Position numbers and translations under genes: made by a program. DNA of 64,000 nucleotides. Origin: Craurococcus roseus (GTDB lineage: Bacteria > Pseudomonadota > Alphaproteobacteria > Acetobacterales > Acetobacteraceae). Positions 50,903-59,340 of this stretch are shown piece by piece. Below the pieces are notes generated by a model that saw only the letters and a program-made list of their open reading frames with translations, did not search any database and was not told where the DNA came from. The stretch lies in NCBI RefSeq assembly GCF_039523795.1, contig NZ_BAAAFZ010000011.1, forward strand, positions 62,001 through 126,000, in the 5' to 3' direction. Positions within the stretch are counted from its first letter, which is position 1. Every line of letters starts with the position of its first letter.

Positions 50903-53338
50903 CTACCCGCCCACCGAACCGTCATCGACGGCCGCATTCTGAAGCTGGTCCGCTGCAACGGCCACCTCGAGGCTGATCGCGCTGGCGGTCGTCGGCGGCT
51001 CGTCCAATTCGCCCTGATCGCCGACCTGCCCCGCAGACGGTGGTCCACTGACCGGAGCGAGGCGGCGGAGGACCTGTGCCGCGCTCTCGATCCGCCCAAG
51101 GCTTGAACGGAGGTGCTCGCGGCAGACGTCCAACGTCTCTTTCCGCTTCGCGGCGACCGCTTCGTCTACCAGCGCCCTGACCTCCTCGTCGGTCTTGCCG
51201 CCAGCCCTCGCCGACATGGTGATCATGTCGACCTCGCGCTTGAACTCGGGGGTCTTCTGAGCCGTGCTGACTGCCGCGTCGAAGTAGCGCGTCCGGAGCT
51301 TCTCGATTGCGTCGAGGACCGCAGGCAGGGCGGTGCGGAAGCGGGCGGCGTGCGCCGAGTTCTCCGGGTCACCGAGCACCGCCGTCACAGCTGCCGAGGC
51401 CATGCGCGAATGCACGATCTCCAGGACGACGTAGCGGAAGAACTCCCACTGCTTCTCGTTCAGCTCCCGGACGTTGCCGGCGGCCAGTAGCCCTCGAAAG
51501 CCGGACTGGGCCGCCTCGAAGGCCCTCGCGCGAGGCTCGGCCACGTAGCCGCTCATCGTCCGATGGCGAGCGCCCGCGACGGCGAAGAACGCGTTGAGCC
51601 CGGCCAAGTAAAGGGCCGACGCGAACTCCGTCGCCGCGAGCCTCTCGTCGTAGCTGGCCGCGTCGGGGAGGAGCAGCTCCGCGTGGCTGAGTACGGCCAT
51701 GAGATAGCCGAGCTGGAAGGCCTGCGTTGACAGCGCGTCGAAGATGGCTTTGCCGCGCGCGCGCACCTCCCTCACGTCCGCCTCGACCGCCGCCTTGTCG
51801 CGGCTCAGGAAGTTCTGTTCGTCGATGTTGAACAGGATGAACGAACGGGACGTCTTCACCCAGGTCTCGCGCTCCTGGAGCGCGCGGGTGACGGATTCGG
51901 AGTAGGTGAGCTGGTTCATAAGGTGCGGCGGCACAGGTTGTGCCTGGGTGCGGAGCTCATCGATCTTCTCGCGGAGGCGAGCGACGTGCTCCTCGAACAC
52001 CGACCGGTTGCCTGCCCCGTCGAAGAGCAGGGACCGGCACTTTGCCTGCACCGGGTCCGCCATGGCCGTGGGGTCGCTCAGCGCCTCAAGGAGTTGTCGC
52101 GCAGCCTGGTTGTGCGCCGCGTAGGGCCTCAGGCGGTCGAACAGGGGCAGCATTATGCGGTCGGTCAGATCGCCGATCCTGTCCGCGATGAGCGACACGT
52201 CTTCGGGCCTGTGCGTCTTGGCTGAGCGCCGACTGATGGATTGCAAGGCGACCCCGCCTACGCCCGTCAAGATCTCGGCGGGTCGGGTGGGGTTCCTGAC
52301 GTTCCGGCCGTCCGTGATGTCGGCGGATCTGGTCAGACTGAAAGCCGCAGGCAAACCGAAACCCGCGGCGGCGTGCATCTTGTGGAGCGCGACCGCGCTG
52401 CAAAACTCCAGTTGGCCGGCCACGACCTGGCCGCCGTTGTCGGCTTCCGAATCCCCGAACGCGAAGGAATAGATGCGCGCCACGTCTGGCGCGCTTTCTT
52501 TCCGGTCCTTGAAGCGGGTGAGGGTCCGCCGCATCATGAACGCGGCGAAGTCCTCGTCGTCGAGCAGCAGCTCACGGGACTTGCTGACCTGCTTGGCCTG
52601 CCGGTTCACGACGATGAAGATCTCGCGGCAAACCGACACGAGATCGATCCCGCGGTCCTTGAACTCCGGGCGCCCGTCGTGCAGGTCCGGGAAGAAGATA
52701 ATGCAGACCGGCAGCTCGATGTGCGCCACCGCCGACGGGTCCACCTGGATGTGGCTGTAGTACGGGGCGAACGGGTCCGCGCCCCAGCTCTTGTTGATCT
52801 GGCGGTGAAGCGCGAGCATCGCCATCGCGCGGTGCTGCCCGTCCACGATCACGATGGCTGAACGCTGAGGGTTGTAGCGAAGCACGCCCAGCGGGCTCAC
52901 AACACCCTCGATCACCGCCCTCTCGAACTCGAAGAGGTCGCCGAAGCTGAGGCGCTCTCCTTCCGTGTGCGGGGTTGGGTAGCGCGGGGCTATGCCGCTC
53001 GGCCCTTCGCGTTTCGGGACGAGCACGGCGAGGACCGGGGGGAAGAAGCGCGCGTGCTGGCCGGTTTCGCCCAGCAGGTACGGGATGAGATCGTGCGCGA
53101 CCCGGCTGTCGTCGAGGTCGCGCTGGATCAACTCGTCGAAAGAGAGCTCCTCCAGTCGGAAGACCTCGCGCCAAGGAGCCATCTGCGAAGCGAGCTGATT
53201 CTCCCAGTGCCCCTGCTGACCGGGACGTATCTTCGTCAAGAGGTATTGGGCTCGGACTTGGGAGCCGCCGGAGCCGATCGAGAACTCCCCGTAGCTTCCG
53301 AACGCGTGCAACTTCTGGACGGCAAAGTTGAAGCTCAT
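50903..53338 (-). CDS. DGQHR-domain (DndB-like) protein with long helical extension
   Basis: An 811-residue protein from ATG 53338. The first ~400 residues resemble DndB/DGQHR proteins: a strand-rich start, LSFGDLFEFERAVIEGVVSPLGVLRYNPQ, then IVIVDGQHRAMAMLAL with the DGQHR motif at 166-170, and LPVCIIFFPDLHDG and VSVCREIFIVVNRQAKQVSKSRELLLDDED. DndB binds DNA and controls dnd expression; the related DGQQR motif in SspE and DUF262 proteins belongs to phosphorothioate-sensing restriction. The C-terminal ~400 residues are helical with no nuclease motif that I can see. The ATG is two bases after the stop of the GIY-YIG gene, so it ends the sspBCD operon. It could be a regulator or a phosphorothioate sensor. 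Confidence 0.8.
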   Translation of the reverse strand: MSFNFAVQKLHAFGSYGEFSIGSGGSQVRAQYLLTKIRPGQQGHWENQLASQMAPWREVFRLEELSFDELIQRDLDDSRVAHDLIPYLLGETGQHARFFPPVLAVLVPKREGPSGIAPRYPTPHTEGERLSFGDLFEFERAVIEGVVSPLGVLRYNPQRSAIVIVDGQHRAMAMLALHRQINKSWGADPFAPYYSHIQVDPSAVAHIELPVCIIFFPDLHDGRPEFKDRGIDLVSVCREIFIVVNRQAKQVSKSRELLLDDEDFAAFMMRRTLTRFKDRKESAPDVARIYSFAFGDSEADNGGQVVAGQLEFCSAVALHKMHAAAGFGLPAAFSLTRSADITDGRNVRNPTRPAEILTGVGGVALQSISRRSAKTHRPEDVSLIADRIGDLTDRIMLPLFDRLRPYAAHNQAARQLLEALSDPTAMADPVQAKCRSLLFDGAGNRSVFEEHVARLREKIDELRTQAQPVPPHLMNQLTYSESVTRALQERETWVKTSRSFILFNIDEQNFLSRDKAAVEADVREVRARGKAIFDALSTQAFQLGYLMAVLSHAELLLPDAASYDERLAATEFASALYLAGLNAFFAVAGARHRTMSGYVAEPRARAFEAAQSGFRGLLAAGNVRELNEKQWEFFRYVVLEIVHSRMASAAVTAVLGDPENSAHAARFRTALPAVLDAIEKLRTRYFDAAVSTAQKTPEFKREVDMITMSARAGGKTDEEVRALVDEAVAAKRKETLDVCREHLRSSLGRIESAAQVLRRLAPVSGPPSAGQVGDQGELDEPPTTASAISLEVAVAADQLQNAAVDDGSVGG

Positions 53339-53340
53339 GA

Positions 53341-54024
53341 TCAGCGTCTCCCGCAGATTGGATCCGAGAGCAGCTGGAGCAGACGCTCCAGCGCTCGGCG
53401 CGTCGAGGTGTCCGAGGTGCCCGAATCGGGGCCGATCGCCGAAGGCATGTCCTCCGTGACGAGCACGGAAACCATCAGGTCCTTCGGGGAGACACCGCGC
53501 ACCCGTGCTTCGAGGGCGAACGAATGCGGGAGGTCGAGCCGGTCCATGGCTTCCTGCACAGTCGCAAGCTCGCTCGCCGCGAGAAAGCGGCTCACGCGCG
53601 ACGTGTCCTCCCAATACTCAGCCAGAGACAGGTAGTGCTGGTTGTAGACGCGTTCATACAGGTTTTTGGCGATGCCGATGTACACGGGCCGGCAGAAATG
53701 GGCGAACTGCGCGGACCTGAAAAACCAGTTGAGGAACGGCTCCGCCTCTTCGAACGCCTGAACGATGGCGTCGCCGACGGCCTGACGGTCGGCGCCGAGG
53801 AGCGTCTCGCCGACCACCTCGCCCACGACGCGCACCCCGTAGCGCTGTTGAATTTCGGTGCTGATCCTCGCCTGCCCGCCGAGGAATCGGGCGAGCGTCG
53901 CCGGCGTGGTTTCGCGCTGCACCGCGGTGGGCCGGTAGTACCACGCATAAAGGCCGGGCTGCTCCGGAACGTGGGCGATCCGGCTGCCCTGAAACTCTAG
54001 GTACCGCGCTGCATCGCTGTTCAC
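53341..54024 (-). CDS. GIY-YIG nuclease-like protein in the ssp operon
   Basis: The GTG at 54024 overlaps the TGA of sspD (GTGA), giving 227 residues. VPEQPGLYAWYYRP holds the first GIY element (GLY, 24-26) and FCRPVYIGIAKNLYERVYNQHY holds the second (YIG, 115-117) with the following Arg125 and His130; Glu172 in HSFALEARV is a candidate metal ligand. The two elements are separated by ~85 residues instead of the usual 10-20, so an insertion sits in the fold, as in some restriction enzymes. A TTG at 54042 would add six residues. Its position, translationally coupled between SspD and the DGQHR protein, suggests the nuclease of a phosphorothioate-dependent restriction module. Confidence 0.7.
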   Translation of the reverse strand: MNSDAARYLEFQGSRIAHVPEQPGLYAWYYRPTAVQRETTPATLARFLGGQARISTEIQQRYGVRVVGEVVGETLLGADRQAVGDAIVQAFEEAEPFLNWFFRSAQFAHFCRPVYIGIAKNLYERVYNQHYLSLAEYWEDTSRVSRFLAASELATVQEAMDRLDLPHSFALEARVRGVSPKDLMVSVLVTEDMPSAIGPDSGTSDTSTRRALERLLQLLSDPICGRR

Positions 54025-54860
54025 TTGTGGCAGACCAGACAAGCCTTGGACGGGCTGTCTATGTCATCGAGTTCGAAGGCGCCGGTCTTCAGCCCGAGAG
54101 GGTTCAGCGTCGCACGTTGGCGCGCCCGGGCGACGCGTCGCGCGTGCTCCTCCCGGATTTTATGGACCCGCTCGGGCCGGGCGAGCTCGCCCAGGGCCTC
54201 GCCTTGGCTCCAGGTGAACGGCGAGCCGTGTTCGAGGGCGTCCTTCTCGTAGGACTTGGCCTCCTCGAACGCTTCCGGATGCCGCTCGAGCAGGTTCGCC
54301 CACTCCACCTTTTGCTGGAAGAAGCAGAAGGTGCAGCCCGAGCGCGAGCGCCACGCGTAGTACGCCGGCAAGCCCACGCCGGCGTTCTCCAGGATCTCCG
54401 TCACGCCCGCCCGGTCGATGCCCGCCTCGCGGAACGGGAGCCTGATCGTGAGGTTCGGGTGCGTCGAGACGTGGCCCTCCCGCCACTCCTCGTCGGCCCG
54501 TATGGCCACGTGGCTCGTGACCTTCGCGCCCGCGGCGAGCGACGGTTCTATCCACTGCTCGAACGGCCTGATCTTGAGCTGGCGCGTGCACCAGCGCGTC
54601 TTCGGCGAAGGCAAGAAATGCCGGTACTGGCGCAGCCAGTAGTCGAAGTCCCGATCAGGGTTGAGCCGCACGATCGGTTTGCCGAGCAGGCCTTCGAGCT
54701 TGCCGAGGTACTCGTAAACCTCCGGAAGCTCCTTGCCGGTGTCCGTGAAGAAGTACTCGATGTCGAGCTCGGGGTGGCGTTGCGACATCCAGACCGCGAG
54801 CGCCGCAGAGTCCTTGCCGCCCGACAGCCCGAGCACGTGCCTTTCCATCCCGGCGCTCAT
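54021..54860 (-). CDS. sspD: SspD-like PAPS-reductase family protein (phosphorothioation)
   Basis: A 279-residue ATP pyrophosphatase/PAPS-reductase fold protein. The PP-loop LGLSGGKDSAAL is at residues 10-20; FFTDTGKELPEVYEYL and KTRWCTRQLKIRPFEQW (Cys91) follow; CTFCFFQQKVEW (Cys176, Cys179) and a C-terminal CLVCHK (Cys274, Cys277) are probable Fe-S or sulfur-relay sites as in DndC/SspD. It would activate the DNA phosphate with ATP and insert sulfur delivered by the cysteine desulfurase. It is much shorter than DndC (~500 residues), matching the single-strand Ssp type. The start overlaps the stop of sspC (ATGA). Confidence 0.85.
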   Translation of the reverse strand: MSAGMERHVLGLSGGKDSAALAVWMSQRHPELDIEYFFTDTGKELPEVYEYLGKLEGLLGKPIVRLNPDRDFDYWLRQYRHFLPSPKTRWCTRQLKIRPFEQWIEPSLAAGAKVTSHVAIRADEEWREGHVSTHPNLTIRLPFREAGIDRAGVTEILENAGVGLPAYYAWRSRSGCTFCFFQQKVEWANLLERHPEAFEEAKSYEKDALEHGSPFTWSQGEALGELARPERVHKIREEHARRVARARQRATLNPLGLKTGAFELDDIDSPSKACLVCHK

Positions 54861-57800
54861 CGTGCCTTCCTCTGGGCCTGCGCTGTGCCGGTTCGCGGCG
54901 ACGCGACGCGCGCGGCGAGCGCGCGGACGAGCGCCGCGATTTGCACTTCGGCCGTGGCTCCGTTGCGCGCGATGAGCTCCTCCAAGCCCGCGAGCAGCGC
55001 GGCGGCCTGCGTCTTGGCGGTCCGCGAGAGCCGAACTTCGGCGACCACCGGCGCCGGAGTGTTGGGTGAGGAGCTTACGACGGCGATCGCCTCCGCCGTG
55101 GCCCCCTTGCCTTTGATGTGTGCCAGGGCTTCCGCCTTCAGGAAGCTCTGCGCCAGCTCGGCGAGCCCCAGCATGGCGGCGTCCACGTCGCGGTCGGTCC
55201 AGTCGCGGGCCGGCTTGTGCGCGGCCAATGCTGCGATCCTCTCCGTCTGCTCCGGCGAGCCGTCGTAGCCCTCCAGGTGGACAGCAAGGGCGTCCAGCCG
55301 GAGGTCGCCGGTCACGCCGCGGACGACGCGCGCGCGCTCGCGCAGGGCTTGCAGGCCGCCCTCGGCGCCGATCCGGAATTCGCGCGCGATGGTCCCCGCC
55401 ACCTCGGCCAGCAGGCCTGGATAGGCGTCGCCCAGCGCGCGCAACTCGGCCGCGAGCACGGAGGCGAGGCCGCGCGCCTCCTCCGGGCTGCCGAGGGTGC
55501 CGCCGAGGATCGCGGGCACCTCGTCGAGCAGCAGCGCGAGCGGATCGCGCGCGCCCCTGACCGCGACACGCAGCCGCTGCGCCCGCGGCCCCACGCGCGC
55601 CGTGCGCGCCGTCCACGGAGGCAAGCCCGCCACGAAGGCGTAGACGGCGCGGGCGACGTCCAGCGGCCGGGGCGCGCGGCCGCCGTTGTCGGCCGGCACC
55701 ATAACACCCGCAGCGGCCAGCGCCGCGGCCACGGAGGCCAGCCAAGCGTTGCGCGCGCCGCCGTCCTCGCTCCAGCGCAGGCCGACGGCGCCCGGCTCTT
55801 GCAGCATGCGGTCCACGAGGAACGTGGTCATGGCGGGCGCGAAGGTCCCGTCGAGCGAGACCGCGATGCGGTCTCGCCGCGACAGCAGGTAGGCGACCGC
55901 CAGCACCGGGAGCAGCCCCGCACGGACGCCAAAGGGCGGGGCCGCCCACAGCCCGTACAGCGAAGCCGCGGACGTCTTGGTGTCGGCCGGCGAGCGCAGC
56001 AGCGCGTCGGCGGCGTCCCACAACGGGCGGAGGCGGGCGGGATCGTCCTCGCCGGGCTCCACCATGGCCCATTGGGCCGCGCCGTCGCCAACCGGGCGGT
56101 GCAGCTTGGTGCGCTCGAGCAGCGCGACGTGGAGCCCCCGCTCAGGGGGGAAGCCCGGGAGGCCGAGGGCGGGCCGCTCGGAGCGCTCCACCATCGCGTA
56201 CAGCAGGGAACGCCGCGCCGCCACCGCGTTGCCCGAAGGCTCGGCGCGGTTCAGGAGGTCGCTGCGCAGCTTGGGCGCCTCGGGGTAGGTCAGTTCGGCC
56301 AGCCGCGAAGCGGCGGCGGTCAGCGCGGAGGGGGAGCCGTCCGGGAGCTCCGTCGGGGAACCGGCCCCGGGTACGGCCGCCAACCAATCCGCGCTCGCCA
56401 TCGCGTCGCGCAGCACCGCCTCCAGCTCCGCCGCGGCGGCCTCGTGGCGCGCCGCCACCTCGCGCCTGGCGGCCGCGTCGCCTTGCAATTCGGGTGTGTC
56501 GCGGCGCACCGCCTCCAGGGCGAGCAGCTCCTCGGCCGCCTCGCGCACGCGGAAACCGTCGCGCGCCAAACCGACGGCGACCGGGGCCGCGGCCGCCTGC
56601 GACGCCGCGGCGCGCCAAGCCTTGCGCGCCCCGCGTTCGTCCTCGCCCGCTAGCGGCAAGGCGAGCAGGAAGGAGCCCGCCGCCCCGTCCGTCCGCGGCC
56701 CGGCGGCCGACACCCGCGCCGCGGCGCCGGAGAGCGCGACGACCTCGACCGGGAACCAGCGCAGCGCGCCGGTCTCGTCGTGGTGGCGCTTGGCCACCAA
56801 GGGCGGCAAGGCGGCGAGGCCGTTAAGCCGGGCCACGTCCACGCCGGCGAGCCGGGCGCGGGCGGCGGCGGCGAGCCCGCCCACGTCGAGGTCGGAACCG
56901 GCGAAGAGGGCGTAGGCGTCGAGGTGGCGTCGGTGGACCAGCACCGACCACGAGACCAGGTCGGCGAGCGCCGCGTCGAGGCGCTCGACCGCCCTGTCGG
57001 GCAGGGACGCCGCGAGCACGGCGCGGGTGGCGCGACACCCGGCCGTCTCGCGCAGCAGGTCGAGCAGCGCGACGGTCTTGAGGACCGCCTCGTGCTCCGG
57101 GCCGCCCCCGCGGGCGGCGCAGCGGTCGAGCGCGTCGAGGCCGAGCGCGAAGCGCGGCCCCTCCGCCGCGCCGAGCGCGGCCACGCCCCGGTTGGCCGCG
57201 AGGTAGTCCCAGAGGTCGGCCGCGAGGTAGCCCCGGGCCGCGTCCTCCGGGAGCGCCGACAGCGCGTCGCGGAACCCCTTCGGCTCGGCCGAGGTCAGGA
57301 AGGCGAACAGGCTGCGCTGCGCCTGGCCGAGCCCCCGCCGCGCCAGCGCGGAGAGGCACACCGCCGCGAGCGGCTCGAGCGGCCAGCAGCCGTGCAGGCG
57401 CACGGAGAGCGCGGCCGCCGCCTCGGGGCGGGCGCGGCAGACCTCCGCGGCGACCGCCGAGGCGCGCCCTTCGTTGGCGGCCGCGCGCCGGTCGGACACC
57501 ACCGCGCGGGCGAGGATGTCGATCTGCTCTTCGAGGCCGATCGAGAGCGGCAGGTCGGCGAAGCGCCCCTGGACCTTGGCCCACTCGCGCCGCGCCGCGG
57601 CCCCGAGCCGCCCGCCGTAGTCCTCGAAGGCGCTGTGCAGCAGCCCGACGACGATCAAGCGCCCGCCCGAGCGCGCGGCCGCCTCGGCGATCTCCTGGAA
57701 GACCTGGACGTCCCCCTCCCCCGCTGCCGCGGCTTCCAGCAGCTTGCCCATCTCGTCGACGATCAGCAGCACGCCGTCGGCTCCCGTCGCGGCGGCGGCC

Positions 57801-58270
57801 TCTCTCAAACGTTTGGCGAGCGGGACCTGCGGCCTTCGGCGGGGACGGACCGTTTCGGCGCGCGCCGCCGCGTCCAGGGCCGCGCTGATGGCGGCGGCGG
57901 GGTCCGCCCGGTGCCCGGCGACGGCGACCACATCGTAGCCGCCGCGCAAATTGAGCGCCGACGACACCTCGTCGGCGAGGTCCGCGCCCAGAACGCCCCG
58001 GGCGGCCGCCCGCACCGCAGGGTCGCGGCCCAAGAGGCAGCCGAGCGCGACCGCGAGCGACGACTTGCCGGCCCCGTAGGTGCCCGTGACGGTGAAGGCG
58101 CGCTGGTCCGCGCCCGCGTACTGCCGCGCCAGGCCCCGCAGGATGGCCGCGACCGAGGCCGAGCAGACGAAGCCCTCCAGCGCCGCTCCCGCGAGCAGGT
58201 CGGTCTCGACCCGGATGGAACGGGCGAAGCGCGGCGCGACGCGCACCGCCTCGGCGAGCGCCCGGCTCAT
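54857..58270 (-). CDS. sspC: SspC-like large ATPase of the phosphorothioation system
   Basis: A 1137-residue P-loop protein. Walker A is TGTYGAGKSSLAVAL (63-71 region), Walker B GVLLIVDEMGKLLEA (167-173), embedded in an AAA/STAND-like N-terminal domain (LFEDYGGRLGAAARREWAKVQGRF-like segment SAFEDYGGRLG). The remaining ~800 residues are Ala/Arg-rich helices without named domains. SspC is the ATPase of the SspABCD complex and is thought to power DNA handling during sulfur insertion. The ATG overlaps the sspB stop (ATGA). A much longer upstream frame exists, but it would cover most of sspB and is rejected. Confidence 0.82.
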   Translation of the reverse strand: MSRALAEAVRVAPRFARSIRVETDLLAGAALEGFVCSASVAAILRGLARQYAGADQRAFTVTGTYGAGKSSLAVALGCLLGRDPAVRAAARGVLGADLADEVSSALNLRGGYDVVAVAGHRADPAAAISAALDAAARAETVRPRRRPQVPLAKRLREAAAATGADGVLLIVDEMGKLLEAAAAGEGDVQVFQEIAEAAARSGGRLIVVGLLHSAFEDYGGRLGAAARREWAKVQGRFADLPLSIGLEEQIDILARAVVSDRRAAANEGRASAVAAEVCRARPEAAAALSVRLHGCWPLEPLAAVCLSALARRGLGQAQRSLFAFLTSAEPKGFRDALSALPEDAARGYLAADLWDYLAANRGVAALGAAEGPRFALGLDALDRCAARGGGPEHEAVLKTVALLDLLRETAGCRATRAVLAASLPDRAVERLDAALADLVSWSVLVHRRHLDAYALFAGSDLDVGGLAAAARARLAGVDVARLNGLAALPPLVAKRHHDETGALRWFPVEVVALSGAAARVSAAGPRTDGAAGSFLLALPLAGEDERGARKAWRAAASQAAAAPVAVGLARDGFRVREAAEELLALEAVRRDTPELQGDAAARREVAARHEAAAAELEAVLRDAMASADWLAAVPGAGSPTELPDGSPSALTAAASRLAELTYPEAPKLRSDLLNRAEPSGNAVAARRSLLYAMVERSERPALGLPGFPPERGLHVALLERTKLHRPVGDGAAQWAMVEPGEDDPARLRPLWDAADALLRSPADTKTSAASLYGLWAAPPFGVRAGLLPVLAVAYLLSRRDRIAVSLDGTFAPAMTTFLVDRMLQEPGAVGLRWSEDGGARNAWLASVAAALAAAGVMVPADNGGRAPRPLDVARAVYAFVAGLPPWTARTARVGPRAQRLRVAVRGARDPLALLLDEVPAILGGTLGSPEEARGLASVLAAELRALGDAYPGLLAEVAGTIAREFRIGAEGGLQALRERARVVRGVTGDLRLDALAVHLEGYDGSPEQTERIAALAAHKPARDWTDRDVDAAMLGLAELAQSFLKAEALAHIKGKGATAEAIAVVSSSPNTPAPVVAEVRLSRTAKTQAAALLAGLEELIARNGATAEVQIAALVRALAARVASPRTGTAQAQRKAR

Positions 58271-59238
58271 GCCGCTGCCCTTCCGCCGGCGCCGTGCAGC
58301 TCGCGGCGGTACAGCGCTCTCAGGGGCGCGAGCGTGTCCACCGCCGACGGCTCGGCGCAGGCGAGCTGCCTGAGCCCGCCCGCCTCCGAAAAGCGGACGG
58401 CGCCGCCCGTGAGCGCCGGCAAGCGCGAGAGGCTCCCGGCGAGGCTCGCCTCGTCGAGCTGGAACACGCGCCCGGGGCCGCCGGGCTCGTGGGCGAGCGC
58501 TTCCAGCGGCACCGTCCGCGCGTCCGGGCGGACTCGGTTCCAGAAACCCATCGCCGCGTGGAGCACCGCTTCGTCGGGCAGCGTGCGCTTGGGGCCGCGC
58601 CGGAAGGCGTAGCCGTCGCGGCCGCCGGTCGCGGCCAGCAGGCCGAGGTCCGCGAAGGGGCACTCGACGTGCTCCTCCCGGGCGCCGCCGGGGGGCACGC
58701 GGGGGGCGTAGCAGCGCAGGAGGCACTCGACGTCTCGCTGCAGCGTCTTGGCGGCCACGCGCTCGCCCAGGCCTGCCTCCCCAAGGGAGCGGGCGAGCGC
58801 GGCGCGGAGCCGGTCGCGGTCGAAGTCGGGCTCGTGGAACTCGCTGAACAGCCAGTACCAAGCGGTCGCGCGGCCCGGGAACGCGGCCACGTGCCAGTGG
58901 AACAGCCAGATGGTGGCGGGGTGTTCCGAGTAGACATCCCCTCGCGGTGAATAAACCGCCTCGCCGAAGCCGGTCAGACGGTAGCGTCCTGACTTGTCCG
59001 GGGCCTCGACGGCCTCTTGAAGGACACCGCAGGCGAGCGACCAATGCCTAATCGAACCGACCATGTTCTTGCCGACGCCGAAAGCGGCGATGGCATCTTC
59101 GGATTGGAACGGCCTCGCTTCGGGGTCGGCCCTGACCGCGTCTACGGCGCGCTTGAGCCATCCGTGCCGCAACGGAAAGGTTTCATGGCCCGCGAATTGC
59201 GGCCTGAAGCCTTCGGCGTCGAGCAAGCTCTGCGGCAT
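58267..59238 (-). CDS. sspB: SspB-like DUF4007 protein (probable DNA nickase)
   Basis: A 323-residue DUF4007 protein: RPQFAGHETFPLRHGWLKRAVDAV is the defining N-terminal signature (residues ~12-35), then AIAAFGVGKNMVGSIRHWS, FHWHVAAFPGRATAWYWLFSEF and a Cys-containing C-terminal half. DUF4007 is the domain of SspB, reported to nick DNA in SspABCD systems. It is the first gene of the sspBCD operon; GGGAGGGG lies just before ATG 59238. The divergent sspA gene starts 102 bases away, so the operons share a promoter region. Confidence 0.85.
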   Translation of the reverse strand: MPQSLLDAEGFRPQFAGHETFPLRHGWLKRAVDAVRADPEARPFQSEDAIAAFGVGKNMVGSIRHWSLACGVLQEAVEAPDKSGRYRLTGFGEAVYSPRGDVYSEHPATIWLFHWHVAAFPGRATAWYWLFSEFHEPDFDRDRLRAALARSLGEAGLGERVAAKTLQRDVECLLRCYAPRVPPGGAREEHVECPFADLGLLAATGGRDGYAFRRGPKRTLPDEAVLHAAMGFWNRVRPDARTVPLEALAHEPGGPGRVFQLDEASLAGSLSRLPALTGGAVRFSEAGGLRQLACAEPSAVDTLAPLRALYRRELHGAGGRAAA

Positions 59239-59301
59239 GCGCCCCTCCCTGGACGAATCGTCCAGCTACATTGTAAGACATTGGCGGAACGGATGATAGC
59301 G

Positions 59302-59320
59302 ACTGGTGGATGTCACCAGT
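59302..59320. promoter_or_regulatory. Inverted repeat in the sspA-sspB divergent promoter
   Basis: ACTGGTG (59302-59308) and CACCAGT (59314-59320) are perfect inverted arms around five bases, 20 bases before the sspA start. In a 102-base region serving two divergent operons this is a plausible operator, perhaps for the DGQHR protein given that DndB regulates dnd genes. Confidence 0.5.
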
Positions 59321-59340
59321 TCGGAACTGAGGGCGACAGA

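Noticed and set aside
54021..56072. A 683-residue SspD with N-terminal extension
   Set aside because: The extension is the shadow of sspC; the ATG at 54860 overlapping the sspC stop gives a standard SspD.
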